A DNA stretch of 64,000 nucleotides, from the NCBI GenBank assembly GCA_011523515.1, contig WTGO01000118.1, forward strand, positions 62,001 through 126,000, written 5' to 3'. This DNA comes from Chloroflexota bacterium. GTDB taxonomy: Bacteria; Chloroflexota; Anaerolineae; Aggregatilineales; Phototrophicaceae. Positions 48,001 through 56,787 of the stretch are shown here, piece after piece. Position 1 is the stretch's first letter, and each line of letters starts with the position of its first letter. The notes below the pieces were generated by a model. It was not told the origin of the DNA, ran no database searches, and was given only the letters and a program-made list of their open reading frames with translations. The translations under genes were made by a program, and so were the position numbers.

Positions 48001-48972
48001 CCGATGCGAGCGGTCGATGACGCCTTCGAGGCCCAGACGCTGGTTGAGCTTATAGCGTCCGACGCGCTCCAAATCGTAGCGCCGCTGGTCGAAGAGCTGG
48101 CCGGCCAGGTACTCGCGCGCGTTGTCCAGCGTGGGCGGATCGCCGGGGCGCATGCGGCGGTAAAACTCGATCAGAGCCACCTCGGCCAGGGTCTGGTTTT
48201 TCTTGACCTCCCATACCGGCTCATTCTTGATAGAGCTCTCGATAAATTTGTGCGCTTCGTTGTTGTCGATCTCGGCGAATAGCGCCAGGATCTCGTCGTC
48301 TTCGCCGGTTTTGATGGGCGACGCCGATGCCGGCAAGCCGTCGTCGACAGCCGCCAGCGCTCGCAGCAGGATGGTGACCGGAATCGTGCGCTTGCGATTG
48401 AACTTGATGGTGATGTAGTCGGTCTTCTTGGTTTCGAATTCCATCCAGGCGCCGCGATCGGGAATCAGCTTGGCGTTGGAGAGCAGGCGTCCGGTGGTGC
48501 GGTCTTCTTCGGCGTCAAAATAGACGCCGGGCGAACGGATCAGCTGGCTGACGACCACGCGCTCGGTACCATTGATGATGAAGGTGCCCTTTTCCGTCAT
48601 CAGCGGGAATTCGCCCATGAAGATATCCTGGCGGATAATCTCGTCACCCTGCTCGTGATTCACCAAGGCGACTTCCACGTAGAGCGGGGCCGCGTAGGAC
48701 ATATCGCGCTCTATGCACTCTTCTTCGTCATATTTGGGATCTTCAAAGTAGGGCTTGAGGCCGAATTCCTGCGCCTGCGGATGGTTGCCCGGGAAGTAGA
48801 GAGACAAATTGCTGTTGAAACTCTGGATCGGATTGATCTCGTCGAATAGCTCCAGCAGCCGGCCCCCATAGAGGAAGTCTTCAAAAGACTTCAACTGGAT
48901 ATCAATCAGCGAGGGCAGTTCCTGAATCTCAGTCGTTCGCGCATAATTCTTCACATTATAATACTGTTTCAA
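45025..48972 (-). CDS. rpoB: DNA-directed RNA polymerase subunit beta
   Basis: RpoB forms one half of the RNA polymerase active-site cleft. The 1315-residue protein starts with a TTG codon ([14 protein letters not shown]), supported by an ideal AAGGAG 7 nt upstream (48980-48985). Conserved regions are present, including the rifampicin-region sequence [20 protein letters not shown], the following [10 protein letters not shown]-type block ([20 protein letters not shown]), NGKGVI-type segment [15 protein letters not shown], and the C-terminal [20 protein letters not shown]. No inteins or large insertions are evident. It is not followed by rpoC in this window. Confidence 0.97.
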   Translation of the reverse strand: MKQYYNVKNYARTTEIQELPSLIDIQLKSFEDFLYGGRLLELFDEINPIQSFNSNLSLYFPGNHPQAQEFGLKPYFEDPKYDEEECIERDMSYAAPLYVEVALVNHEQGDEIIRQDIFMGEFPLMTEKGTFIINGTERVVVSQLIRSPGVYFDAEEDRTTGRLLSNAKLIPDRGAWMEFETKKTDYITIKFNRKRTIPVTILLRALAAVDDGLPASASPIKTGEDDEILALFAEIDNNEAHKFIESSIKNEPVWEVKKNQTLAEVALIEFYRRMRPGDPPTLDNAREYLAGQLFDQRRYDLERVGRYKLNQRLGLEGVIDRSHRTISKSDIVKLVEHMILINNGGRAKDDIDHLGNRRVKTVGELIGNKLRIGLRRMERVVKERMSIREAEQLTPVSLVNIRPIVAAVREFFGSSQLSQFMEQTNPLSELTHKRTLSALGPGGLRRERAGFDVRDVHHSHYGRICPIETPEGPNIGLIGRLASYARVNELGFIETPYRKVTSMMAVTDPNLIGRALRDDIENSKGKVAIEEGTVIDKKVVTRLKRMKIKEVPVTPFATHDIEYLSADNEDKFIIAQANAVLDEHEQFVSNRVSGRFEQGFLSVPPQRIDYMDIAPRQIVGISAALIPFLSHDAANRALMGSNMQRQAVPLLTPDVSVVSTGMERQAASDSGQVLVSDISAEVISVQGHRVIVRKEDGEEQTFQLRKYERSNQSTCIDQRPVVRKGDMIKPGDIIADSSSTYDGHLALGHDVLTCFLSWDGGNYEDALLVSEDMLRNDKFTSIHIEKHEIEARDTKLGPEDITYDIPNVGEDALKDLDEHGIVRIGAEVGPNDILVGKITPKGEKELSPEEKLLRAIFGEQAREVKDSSLRLPHGDRGKVTDVKVFTREEHPDLPAGVEKMVRVSVAQRRKLTVGDKMAGRHGNKGVISKIVTVEDMPYVEGGIPVEIILNPLGVPSRMNIGQILELHLGWAADRMGFRAITPVFDGVKEHEIQAELGRAWMIDWAWKLTTARAWENQARLAETVGMAPEDFDDDMHVISAYLIERVGDSDRYDSEAIILERDEIYVRRVAAAEILREFGYDPDEIMVYDNSDLSAEERDERDLKALDVSIRLWIQQTAPEDIELADDLSNRELFAIADRVMFETGRPVPHYGKQTLYDGRTGEPFDRHVAVGYVHMLKLAHLVEDKAHARSTGPYSLVTQQPLGGKAQFGGQRFGEMEVWALEAYGAAHILQEMLTVKSDDVQGRVKTYESIVKGEPIEEPGIPTSFRVLVKELQSLGLSVEAITGSGDVIRFGKYDEQTRRPQPETGLLGLGTG

Positions 48973-49043
48973 GGCAGAGCTCCTTGGATGAATAGCTGAC
49001 CTAGCTGAGCTGACTGGATGAAAACAACAAGAACCCCCTACCC

Positions 49044-49055
49044 CGCCACGTGGCG
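49044..49055. promoter_or_regulatory. 12-bp perfect palindrome in the rpoB leader
   Basis: CGCCACGTGGCG is a perfect loop-free palindrome located about 70 nt before the rpoB start and about 90 nt after the predicted rpoB transcription start. It could be a dimeric regulator site. It lies in the 325-nt stretch 48973-49297, which has no supported gene. Confidence 0.35.
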
Positions 49056-49153
49056 ACGCAAGGAACAGCTAACGCGCATACAACACAGATAGTGCCTATG
49101 ACCGAATGTCATGTATCCAATAAATTGTGACAGCAAGAGGACTGCAAGCCTGT

Positions 49154-49183
49154 AGTGTACGACATGCAATTAGGTCTTGTCAA
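49154..49183 (-). promoter_or_regulatory. Predicted promoter of rpoB
   Basis: Minus-strand TTGACA (49178-49183) with an 18-nt spacer and TACACT (49154-49159). The inferred start near 49147 gives a leader of about 175 nt. The -10 lies within an inverted repeat TAGTGTA (49153-49159) and TACACTA (49193-49199). Confidence 0.65.
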
Positions 49184-49297
49184 GGTGTACCTTACACTAG
49201 ACCATTCGTTGAAGATGCTGATCAAAATGATAACATAGCAGTCCGCGGTTGCAAGCCCCTGTTAACTCTCTGCCACGAACATAAGAAAGTCGAATTG

Positions 49298-50110
49298 ATG
49301 ACAGAAGACGCCAATCGACGTCAACAACGACCAAAGGTGCGGGATCATGTGCAGCAACGCTTTGGCGATGTCGCCGCCAATTATCGCACGAGCCGAGTTC
49401 ACGCCTCGGGCCAAGACCTCGATCTGATGGCTGATGCGGTCGCGCTCAACGCAAACATGCAGGTGCTGGATGCTGGCTGCGGCGCCGGCCATACCTCGCT
49501 CGCCTTTGCCCCGAGGGTCGCGCAGGTAATTGCCTGCGACTTCACCGGCGCCATGCTCAGGCAGGCGCGGGCCTTGGCGCGGGAACGCGGCATCGACAAT
49601 ATCGAAACCAAGCTGGCCGATGTCGAGAACCTGCCCTTCCCCGCGCGCAGCTTTGATCTGGTGGTCACGCGCTACAGCGCGCATCACTGGCAGCGGCCGG
49701 AACGAGCGCTGGCAGAGTTCCGCCGCGTGCTTGGGCACGAGGGCGTCTTCCTCATCAGCGACATCATGGCGGGGGAAGATTACGCCCAAGACACATTTCT
49801 ACAGACCATTGAGCTGCTGCGCGATCCGTCGCACGTGCGCGACTATCGCATTTCCGAGTGGCGAGCGATGCTGTCCGCCGCCGGCTATTGCAGCGAAGTA
49901 CTGCTGAGATTTGACCTGAGGCTGTATTTCGATACCTGGACGCGGCGGATGGCGACGCCGCGGCAGAATGCAAACATGATTCTTTCGCTGTTCAGCGGAG
50001 CGCCGGCGGAAATCCGGAGCAGCTTCAGCTTGCGGGAGGACGCGGCGGCAGGCGAGTTGAGCTTCACGATTCCGGGAGCGGTCATTCGCGGGACTGTGAA
50101 GCGGGATTAG
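49298..50110 (+). CDS. Class I SAM-dependent methyltransferase
   Basis: The 270-residue product has the SAM-binding motif I VLDAGCGAGHTSLAFA, the acidic motif II in VIACDFTGAML, ADVENLPFPARSFDLVVTRY (post-motif region) and RRVLGHEGVFLISD, as in UbiE/Methyltransf_11 enzymes. ATG 49298 is chosen because sequence upstream is not conserved in character and lies over the rpoB promoter. The substrate is unknown; small-molecule or lipid methylation is likely. The gene diverges from rpoB, and its stop overlaps the stop of the convergent ABC-F gene by four bases (TTAG). Confidence 0.88.
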   Translation: MTEDANRRQQRPKVRDHVQQRFGDVAANYRTSRVHASGQDLDLMADAVALNANMQVLDAGCGAGHTSLAFAPRVAQVIACDFTGAMLRQARALARERGIDNIETKLADVENLPFPARSFDLVVTRYSAHHWQRPERALAEFRRVLGHEGVFLISDIMAGEDYAQDTFLQTIELLRDPSHVRDYRISEWRAMLSAAGYCSEVLLRFDLRLYFDTWTRRMATPRQNANMILSLFSGAPAEIRSSFSLREDAAAGELSFTIPGAVIRGTVKRD

Positions 50111-51753
50111 CTCAACCCCTGCGCTTCCAGAAATTCGGTATAGTCGCCGTGGAATTCGCGCAGCGCGCCGGCGCGAATCTCGACCAAGCGGTCAACGGTC
50201 TGGTCGAGGAAGTAGCGGTCGTGTGAGACGATCAGCACAGTTCCCTCAAAATCATCCAGCGCGTCTTCCAGCACTTCTACCGAGGCGATGTCGAGATTGT
50301 TGGTGGGCTCGTCGAGCAGGAGCAGGTTCGGCCGCCGCAGCACGACCAGCGCCAGCTGCAAGCGGCTGCGCTCGCCGCCGGACAGCGACCGAATGGATTG
50401 GCGCGTTTGCTCGTAGCTGAAAGCCATACGCAGCAGAAAGTTGACGGCGGTGGCTTCGCTGCTGTTCTGTATATTGCGGATAAGATCCAGCGGTGCGCGG
50501 TCCAGCCAGTTGTCCAGGGTCTGGTGCTCCTGCGAGTAGTAGCCGACGCGTATGCTGGGCCCCAGCTTGATCTCACCTGCAAGCGGCTGCAGCTCACCGA
50601 GGATCAGGCGCAGCAGCACCGTTTTGCCGGCGCCATTGGGGCCGATGACGCCGACCCGCTCGCCATGGCGCAGCAGCAAGTCCGCATCCTGAATCAGCGG
50701 TTGATCGGCGAATGCGACTGAGACAGCGACCAGTTCCAGCACTTTCTTGCTGCCGCGCCAGCCGTCGACCTTGAAGTCCATCAACCTGGCGTCGGCCACT
50801 TTTTCGATGATTTCGCCGCGTTCTTCCATCTGATCCAGCTGACGGCGCCGCTGCCGCGCGGCCAGCATGTGCTTGCGGCTCAGCACCTGTTTGGCCCAGC
50901 GTTCAAAGCGTTCGATCATGGCTTCAAGGCGCGCGATCTCCTTCTGCTGCGTGACATATTGCTGCTGCTGACGCAGGCAGCGCAATTCCTTCTCGTTGAT
51001 GTAATAGGAATAATTGCCGTGATAAATCGTGAGCTTGCCCGCCGCCAATTCCACGGTCTGCGTCGCCACCTCGTCCAAGAGGTAGCGGTCATGGGAGATG
51101 ATGACGACGCACTTGGGATAATTGAGAATGAAGCGCTCAAGTTGATTTTTGCCAGCCATATCGAGATGATTGTCGGGTTCATCCAGCAGCAGTATGTCGG
51201 GGGCAGATACGGCCAGCCGCGCCAGCGCCACCATCTTTTTCTGGCCGCCGGAAAGCGCAGCCGTGGGCAGCGAGTAATCGTCCGCGCTGAAGCCCAGCAT
51301 CGCCAGCAACTCGCGCACATGGCTAGCGTGCCGGTTGCCGTTCATCGTTTCAAAGCGCAGGAGTTCCGCCTCAAGCTCGGCCAGCGTATGCGCCAGCAGC
51401 GACTCATCGCCGTAGACTTGCGGATCGGCCAATTGCGCTTCAATTGCGCTGAGCCGGTCTTCCGCCTCCGCCAATTCCGGCGGCTTGACCAGCGCAGTTT
51501 CGATCAAGGTCATGTCGGGAGGCAGGGTAATATCCTGTGGCAAGTGACCGATGCGAAGGCCGCGTTGGGCCGTGATATGTCCGCGATCCGGCTCAATCTC
51601 GCCCAGGAGCACTTTGAGCAAAGTCGACTTGCCAGCGCCGTTGGGCCCAACCAAAGCGATACGATCGCGGTCGCCGATGGCCCACGACAAGTCGCTATAC
51701 AATTCGGTTCCCGCGAAATTCACGGTGATGTTGTTGACCTGCAGTACCCGCAC
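50107..51753 (-). CDS. ABC-F family ATPase
   Basis: ABC-F proteins are soluble tandem ATPases that act on the ribosome, relieving stalled states or protecting from antibiotics. Two nucleotide-binding domains are visible. The first has GPNGAGKSTLL, LSGGQKKMVALARL and ILLLDEPDNHLD. The second has GPNGAGKTVLL, LSGGERSRLQLALVVL and LLLLDEPTNNLD. Between them is a basic helical linker (the P-site interaction region). I start at GTG 51753 (MRVLQVNNITVNFAG); the open frame extends 125 codons more, but that would overlap the divergent dipeptidase-like gene and lacks family character. The product is 548 residues. The specific subfamily is not clear. Confidence 0.9.
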   Translation of the reverse strand: MRVLQVNNITVNFAGTELYSDLSWAIGDRDRIALVGPNGAGKSTLLKVLLGEIEPDRGHITAQRGLRIGHLPQDITLPPDMTLIETALVKPPELAEAEDRLSAIEAQLADPQVYGDESLLAHTLAELEAELLRFETMNGNRHASHVRELLAMLGFSADDYSLPTAALSGGQKKMVALARLAVSAPDILLLDEPDNHLDMAGKNQLERFILNYPKCVVIISHDRYLLDEVATQTVELAAGKLTIYHGNYSYYINEKELRCLRQQQQYVTQQKEIARLEAMIERFERWAKQVLSRKHMLAARQRRRQLDQMEERGEIIEKVADARLMDFKVDGWRGSKKVLELVAVSVAFADQPLIQDADLLLRHGERVGVIGPNGAGKTVLLRLILGELQPLAGEIKLGPSIRVGYYSQEHQTLDNWLDRAPLDLIRNIQNSSEATAVNFLLRMAFSYEQTRQSIRSLSGGERSRLQLALVVLRRPNLLLLDEPTNNLDIASVEVLEDALDDFEGTVLIVSHDRYFLDQTVDRLVEIRAGALREFHGDYTEFLEAQGLS

Positions 51754-51906
51754 TTTGCGATCCGCCGCCTGCCTTGCTGCTGTGCCGCGAGGATAGCACA
51801 ATTGCGCGCTCGCTTGGATAGCGCAGGGCAACAGCGAGCATAGTCGATTATCATAAGACATGCGACGGAGCGCCGCCATGCAGCCTGTAAAAGAGAGCTG
51901 ACCCGC

Positions 51907-52968
51907 GTGTTTATTGTCGATGCCCAGCAGAATATCGCCTTCAACGCCCAGCAGCTCGGGCGCGACTACACGAAGTGGGCCTGGCATCAGCGACGCGGCG
52001 AATCGCGCAGCGACCTGCCGCCCGCAACAACCGGCCTGTATGATAATCTGCTGGGGCGGGTCGCTGTGGTCTTCGGCAGCATACAAGTGGTAGCCGAGAC
52101 ATCGCCGCAGCTGCAGCCCTGGCAGCAATTCAGCTATCGCTCGGCCAGCGATGCCCGGCAGCTCGCGCTTTGGCAGCTGGATTACTACAGGCGGCTAGCG
52201 GACGAGAGCGACAGAATCCGGCTGATACTCACGCAGGAAGACTTGAATTCCGTGCTGGAGTCCTGGCATCCGGACACGTCTGTCGGCCAGCGGATTCAGG
52301 GCATCGCTGTGCTCATGAAGGGGGCTGAAGCGATATCGGAACCACAGCAATGCGAAGAGTGGCTGGAATACGGGCTGCGTATCCTGGCGCCGGCCTGGGG
52401 GCGGAATCGCTACACCGACGGCCACGACGGCGATCTCACGCTCCTGGGTTATGAGCTGCTCGAGGTGATGAACGGCTTTCATGTTTTGCTCGACATTTCG
52501 GGCCTGTCGGAACGGGCGGCGGCGGCGGCAATCGAACGCTATGCCGGGCCCATTGTCGCCAGCCACGCCAACCCGCGGCATTTTCACGATAGCCCGCGCT
52601 GCCTGGCGGATTCCATGATCCATCGGCTGGCGGAACGCGATGGGGTGATGGGTATCATGGTGTATAATCGATTTCTAAGGAAAGACTGGCATCCCAGCGA
52701 CCCAAAGCGCCGCGTCACCTTGTCGCATTGGGTTGACGCCGTTGACTACATCTGTCAGTTAACCGGATCGGTGGATCATGTCGGGCTGGGCAGCGACATC
52801 GACGGCGGCTATGCATATAGCAGTTTGCCGAATCGAGTGGATACGTCCAGCGATCTTTGGCTGCTGCGGAAAGCGCTGCTTGAGCGGGGTTTCAGCAGTG
52901 GCGATGTCAAGTCGATTCTGAGCGGCAATATGATTCGCAAGCTGCGAGAGTCCTTGGGAGACGGATAG
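51907..52968 (+). CDS. M19 membrane-dipeptidase homologue with most metal ligands replaced
   Basis: The 353-residue protein has the M19 (renal dipeptidase) layout, and the later motifs VASHANPRHF and VGLGSDIDGGY are well kept. In active enzymes the zinc ligands are a His-x-Asp near the N-terminus, a bridging Glu and two His. Here the first is DAQQN instead of DGHND, the Glu region reads VLMKGAEAI, and the first His is glycine (LLDISGLSE). Only the second His and the active-site Asp remain. Start is GTG 51907, after GAGAG. It forms a tight pair with the following membrane protein (7-nt gap). Probably a non-zinc or non-catalytic member. Confidence 0.82.
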   Translation: MFIVDAQQNIAFNAQQLGRDYTKWAWHQRRGESRSDLPPATTGLYDNLLGRVAVVFGSIQVVAETSPQLQPWQQFSYRSASDARQLALWQLDYYRRLADESDRIRLILTQEDLNSVLESWHPDTSVGQRIQGIAVLMKGAEAISEPQQCEEWLEYGLRILAPAWGRNRYTDGHDGDLTLLGYELLEVMNGFHVLLDISGLSERAAAAAIERYAGPIVASHANPRHFHDSPRCLADSMIHRLAERDGVMGIMVYNRFLRKDWHPSDPKRRVTLSHWVDAVDYICQLTGSVDHVGLGSDIDGGYAYSSLPNRVDTSSDLWLLRKALLERGFSSGDVKSILSGNMIRKLRESLGDG

Positions 52969-52974
52969 ACTCTA

Positions 52975-53490
52975 ATGTGGCGCTTTGCGCAAGTCGGCAT
53001 TGCTTTGGGCGCGCTGGGCGTCATGATTTGCTTTATGGGCCTGTTTCCCGACGTGACCGGCGCCCCGACAACCGCAGGCATCGGCTTAATTCAGGTGGCC
53101 ATGGTGCTGGTTGGCTACAGTCTGCTGATTCTGGGCGCGCTGACCTATCTCAAGTACACCTTTTTCCTGGACGTGCCGGCCGCCTTGAGCCAACAGATCG
53201 GCATTCGGCTCGCGCTCACGGGTATATTGTTCGCTGCCTTGGCTGGTCTGGCGGACATTTTAGGTTTCGGCACCCACATTCGCGATGATTCCGGCGACAT
53301 CTTTTTCGGGCAGCTACAGGTGATCGGCATCCTGGCGAGCTTTGCGCTGTCATCGCTGGGGGTTCTGGTCTACGTGCTGGCCGGCGCGCATCTCGCGCGA
53401 CACGCCCCGGTGGAAGCGCTCAGCGAGAGCATCGCCGGCGTTGACGACACCAAAGAGCTGATGCTGGTCGAACTGGACGAGCCGCTTTAA
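52975..53490 (+). CDS. Four-helix membrane protein of unknown function
   Basis: I do not recognise this family. The 171-residue product has four hydrophobic helices (about residues 5-24, 36-60, 75-98 and 113-138) and an acidic C-terminal tail (GVDDTKELMLVELDEPL). Cytoplasmic and outer loops are short. It starts 7 nt after the M19 homologue and is likely translated with it; a joint role is possible but unproven. Confidence 0.75.
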   Translation: MWRFAQVGIALGALGVMICFMGLFPDVTGAPTTAGIGLIQVAMVLVGYSLLILGALTYLKYTFFLDVPAALSQQIGIRLALTGILFAALAGLADILGFGTHIRDDSGDIFFGQLQVIGILASFALSSLGVLVYVLAGAHLARHAPVEALSESIAGVDDTKELMLVELDEPL

Positions 53491-53560
53491 TCGCCAACCG
53501 CTCAGGGCGCGTGTCCACCTGCCGGGTCATTGTTCAGCGAGGCAAGCGTAGGGAAATTCG

Positions 53561-54706
53561 GTGCGGAACAAGCCTGCCAAGCTGCTTTACGTGGTCAACA
53601 TTCCCCGCTTCTTTGTGTCCCATCGCCTGCCTCTGGCCTTGGCGGCGCGCGCTGAGGGATTTGAAGTGCATGTGGCCGCGTCGGATTCGGACGCGAAGTC
53701 TGCCGAGCGCATCGCAGCGGCGGGCCTGCCCTTTCATCGATTGCCGCTCAGCCAACACGGGCTGAACCCTTTGCGCGAATTGTGGACGATTCTCGCCTTG
53801 CGGCGGCTGTACACCCGCCTCGAGCCCGATTTGCTGCATCATGTCAGCATCAAACCCGTGATTTATGGCGGTATCGCGGCCAGGCTGAGCCGACGCCGCA
53901 GCGTCATCCAGGCAATGAGCGGCCTGGGCTACTTGCAAGTCGGTGAAACACCCAAAGCGCAGCTACTGGAGAGACTCAGCCGGCCGGCGTTTAAGCTGGC
54001 GCTCGCCGGCGCCGGCACGCGCATGATCTTCCAGAACCCGGACGACCGGCAAGTCTTCGTCAAGCGTGGCTTGATCCCGGAGAGCAGGGCCGTGGTTATT
54101 CACGGTTCGGGCGTCGACGAGCGCGAGTTCGCTGCGCGCCCAGAGGATTTGTCGCGTCCGCCGGTGGTGCTTTTCGCCGGGCGCCTGCTCTGGCATAAAG
54201 GCGTGGGTGAGTTTGTCGAATTGGCGCGCCGGTTGCAGGGCAAGGCACGCTTCCGCGTAGTCGGCTATGAAGAGCGAACCAGCCCGTCGAATGTCCCGGC
54301 ATCGCAACTGCAAACCTGGCACGACGCCGGCATCATCGAATGGTGCGGCCAACGCGACGATATGGCGCGGGTCTTCGGCGAGTGCAGTATCGTCTGTCTG
54401 CCGTCTACCTACGGAGAGGGCGTGCCCAAAGTGCTGATCGAGGCGGCGGCTTGCGGGCGGGCTTGTGTGACGACGGATACGCCCGGATGCCGTGAAATCG
54501 TGCGCCACGGAGTCAATGGCTTGCTGGTACCGCCAAACGATAGTGACGCGCTGGCGAGCGCGGTCAGCCAGCTGATCGCGGACCCGGCTCAGAGGCAGTC
54601 GTTCGGCGCCAAGGGACGCGAGATCGTACTGCAAGGATTTACATTGAAGCGGGTCGCCGAGGAGACGATTGCGCTGTATCGATCGGTAATGGAGCGCGCT
54701 CTTTGA
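53561..54706 (+). CDS. Glycosyltransferase family 4 protein
   Basis: GT4 enzymes are retaining GT-B glycosyltransferases. The N-terminal half opens LLYVVNIPRFFVSHRLPLALAA and contains LHHVSIKPVIYGGIAARLS. The C-terminal half has VVLFAGRLLWHKGVGEFVE and the hallmark EX7E-type block STYGEGVPKVLIEAAACGRA, then PGCREIVRHGVNGLLVP. It resembles enzymes of capsule or lipopolysaccharide-like glycan synthesis. The 381-residue length is standard. The start is GTG 53561, with AGGGA upstream. It begins about 70 nt after the membrane protein; the sugar donor is unknown. Confidence 0.9.
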   Translation: MRNKPAKLLYVVNIPRFFVSHRLPLALAARAEGFEVHVAASDSDAKSAERIAAAGLPFHRLPLSQHGLNPLRELWTILALRRLYTRLEPDLLHHVSIKPVIYGGIAARLSRRRSVIQAMSGLGYLQVGETPKAQLLERLSRPAFKLALAGAGTRMIFQNPDDRQVFVKRGLIPESRAVVIHGSGVDEREFAARPEDLSRPPVVLFAGRLLWHKGVGEFVELARRLQGKARFRVVGYEERTSPSNVPASQLQTWHDAGIIEWCGQRDDMARVFGECSIVCLPSTYGEGVPKVLIEAAACGRACVTTDTPGCREIVRHGVNGLLVPPNDSDALASAVSQLIADPAQRQSFGAKGREIVLQGFTLKRVAEETIALYRSVMERAL

Positions 54707-54720
54707 ACGCTGCCCGGGCG

Positions 54721-55947
54721 TCAGGCGCCGGCGGAAGCTTGCGCCGTGACGGTGGCCGGCGCGCAGATTGGCGGTCCGCCGGGCGGGTAGGTCCAGGTTT
54801 GCGGCAACTGCGCCCCTTCGACCATGGCGAGGAATTCGCGGTATACCGTCATGAGCCCGGCGCAATCGCCGCGAATCTCGGCCGACTGCCCTTGCAAGTA
54901 CCAGCACTCCAGACGCCGCTCGGCAATGTCGACTCGCCCCTCCACCTGCAGCCGGCCGCATTGTCTCAAGGCGGCCTGCGCGTTGAGGTAATCGCCGTCA
55001 AGATAAAGCAAGCGACCCAGTTTGTACCAGCCGTCCGACCAGGCCGGCGCCAGCTCCGTTACCTCACGACAATATCGCAGCGCGTTTTCGCGCTCCAGCA
55101 AGCGGTCGGATAGCTCGCACAGGCGAACGCGAACTTTAACATTGTCGTCATCCAAAGCCGTGATTCGGTAATAGGCAACGGTTGCCTGATCGATATCGCT
55201 GATCTGCAGCGCGAAAAGCGCGGCCTCAAAATGCAAGGGGATTAGCTTTGCGCGATAGCGAATGGCATGATCCATATGCGCAATCGCTTCACGGTAGTCG
55301 CCTAAATCGCTATAGGCTAGCGCGACGGCGCGATGACCTTCCCATTCATAGCGACCGGCCTGTCGCGCCAAGTCGAGGCCGATTTCCGCTTCGCGCAAGG
55401 CAGCGCCCGGTAAGCCCCGCGATCCATAAGACAGCGATAAGGCGATACGCGCCAATATATGTTTCGGCAGGCGCTCCACAATACGCAACGCGACGCGGCC
55501 GGCCTCGTCCGAGTAGCCGTTCGCTTGCAGAGCATAGCTCAAGACCGCCTGTATATCTTCGCTCCGCGGCAGTCTGGCGACGGCTTCGCGGCTGATTTGC
55601 AAGGCCGATTCCCGGTCCAACTCGCGTTCTATCTCGCTATAGCTGCGGTAGATTAGCGCTCGAATGAGCAATTCGTAGGTGGCGATGTCGGGTCCATCGC
55701 GCTCAAGAATCTGGCTGGCATAGTCAACGGCTTTTTCCAGGTCGCCATTCTCAAAAGCGGCAAAGGCTGCTGGCAGGTTGGCGACTGTTTGCGGGATACG
55801 GCCGGCGTTCAAGCGCTGCTCAATCCAGTTCCGCCCGGACCAGACTACGGCCATGGCAACCAGCACCAGTACGAGCAGCGGCGCGCAGCCTCCATGTCGC
55901 GGCCGCGGTCGCGCGAATGCTCTGGCGGAATTGCGATTGACTTTCAT
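54721..55947 (-). CDS. Membrane-anchored TPR-repeat protein
   Basis: The 408-residue protein has a basic N-terminus, one membrane helix (about residues 21-37) and then a long series of TPR hairpins. Examples are FAAFENGDLEKAVDYASQIL, RAVALAYSDLGDYREAIAHM and GRLLYLDGDYLNAQAALRQC. The C-terminal tail is Pro-rich (TWTYPPGGPPICAPATVT). Since only the short N-terminus should be inside, the repeats probably face outward. No catalytic domain is visible. Convergent with the GT4 gene; a partner in glycan assembly is possible but unproven. Confidence 0.82.
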   Translation of the reverse strand: MKVNRNSARAFARPRPRHGGCAPLLVLVLVAMAVVWSGRNWIEQRLNAGRIPQTVANLPAAFAAFENGDLEKAVDYASQILERDGPDIATYELLIRALIYRSYSEIERELDRESALQISREAVARLPRSEDIQAVLSYALQANGYSDEAGRVALRIVERLPKHILARIALSLSYGSRGLPGAALREAEIGLDLARQAGRYEWEGHRAVALAYSDLGDYREAIAHMDHAIRYRAKLIPLHFEAALFALQISDIDQATVAYYRITALDDDNVKVRVRLCELSDRLLERENALRYCREVTELAPAWSDGWYKLGRLLYLDGDYLNAQAALRQCGRLQVEGRVDIAERRLECWYLQGQSAEIRGDCAGLMTVYREFLAMVEGAQLPQTWTYPPGGPPICAPATVTAQASAGA

Positions 55948-56099
55948 CTGACTAATGGATGCGTGTACGGATAAGTATCGAGGCTAAGACATGGCAGAAG
56001 TGTAGCGGAGTACAAAAAAATCTCGCCGTAAAGCATCAATGAAATCCGCCGAGCGTTAATCGAGCGCCAGGCATCAAGGACTAATTAGCCGAGCTCCGG

Positions 56100-56765
56100 T
56101 CAGGCCAGGCTCGCCGCCTTATGAGCCGCGCGTATGGGATCTGGCAAGCGGAATCTAGTTGTGCATGACAAGACCAGCTCCACCGCGCTATCGAGATCGG
56201 CCAAATGCCCACACGACACGTAAACCGGCTTGACGCCCCGGCGTGTACGCAGGACGACGCCAAGCTGCTGCCCGCGATAGAACAATGGGCAACGGCTGCC
56301 TTTCTCTAGGGGCGGCTCCTGATACTCTCCAATATAATGCGTCTTTCCACAGCCTACGGTCGGTCGCCCGAGCCACAGGCCCAGGTGAGCAGCGATGCCC
56401 ATGCGCCGCGGATGGATCTGTCCCATTCCGTCAAAGATAATTGCATCCGGTTCATGGCGGAGATTGCTCAGCGCCTCCAGGACCACGGGCCCCTCGCGGA
56501 ACGCCAGCAGGCCCGGAATATAGGGATAGTCGGTAGCCCGCTGCGCGCGGACCGTCTCGAGGGTCGTCGACATGTCGGGAAACGTCATGACGACGACTGC
56601 CGCCCGCGACTGACCGCTCTTCACGCTCACGTCAACGCCTGCTACCCGCTGGATACGGTCGAGCTTGAGCGGAGCGTCATTAGCCAGCAGCGCAGACAAT
56701 TCGGTTTGCAGGGCGATGGCTGACTGTGGGCCGAGGTCCCAATTGTGAAGCGGCTTGAAGCGCAT
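56100..56765 (-). CDS. nfi: Endonuclease V
   Basis: Endonuclease V nicks DNA near deaminated bases such as hypoxanthine. The key blocks are present: VAGVDVSVK (metal Asp), PYIPGLLAFREGP (metal Glu) and IIFDGMGQIHPRRMGIAAHLGL (metal Asp and wedge region). GCGKTHYIG (active-site Lys) and the late HLADLDSAVELVL follow. The product from ATG 56765 is 221 residues, the normal length; the longer open frame runs into the sigma factor gene. It follows rpoD after 22 nt and may be co-transcribed with dnaG-rpoD. Confidence 0.92.
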   Translation of the reverse strand: MRFKPLHNWDLGPQSAIALQTELSALLANDAPLKLDRIQRVAGVDVSVKSGQSRAAVVVMTFPDMSTTLETVRAQRATDYPYIPGLLAFREGPVVLEALSNLRHEPDAIIFDGMGQIHPRRMGIAAHLGLWLGRPTVGCGKTHYIGEYQEPPLEKGSRCPLFYRGQQLGVVLRTRRGVKPVYVSCGHLADLDSAVELVLSCTTRFRLPDPIRAAHKAASLA

Positions 56766-56787
56766 GGTCCGAGCGTCAAACAGCGGC

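Noticed and set aside
51754-52128. N-terminal extension of the ABC-F gene by 125 codons
   Set aside because: It overlaps the divergent M19 homologue, and ABC-F proteins start right at the LQVNNI strand.
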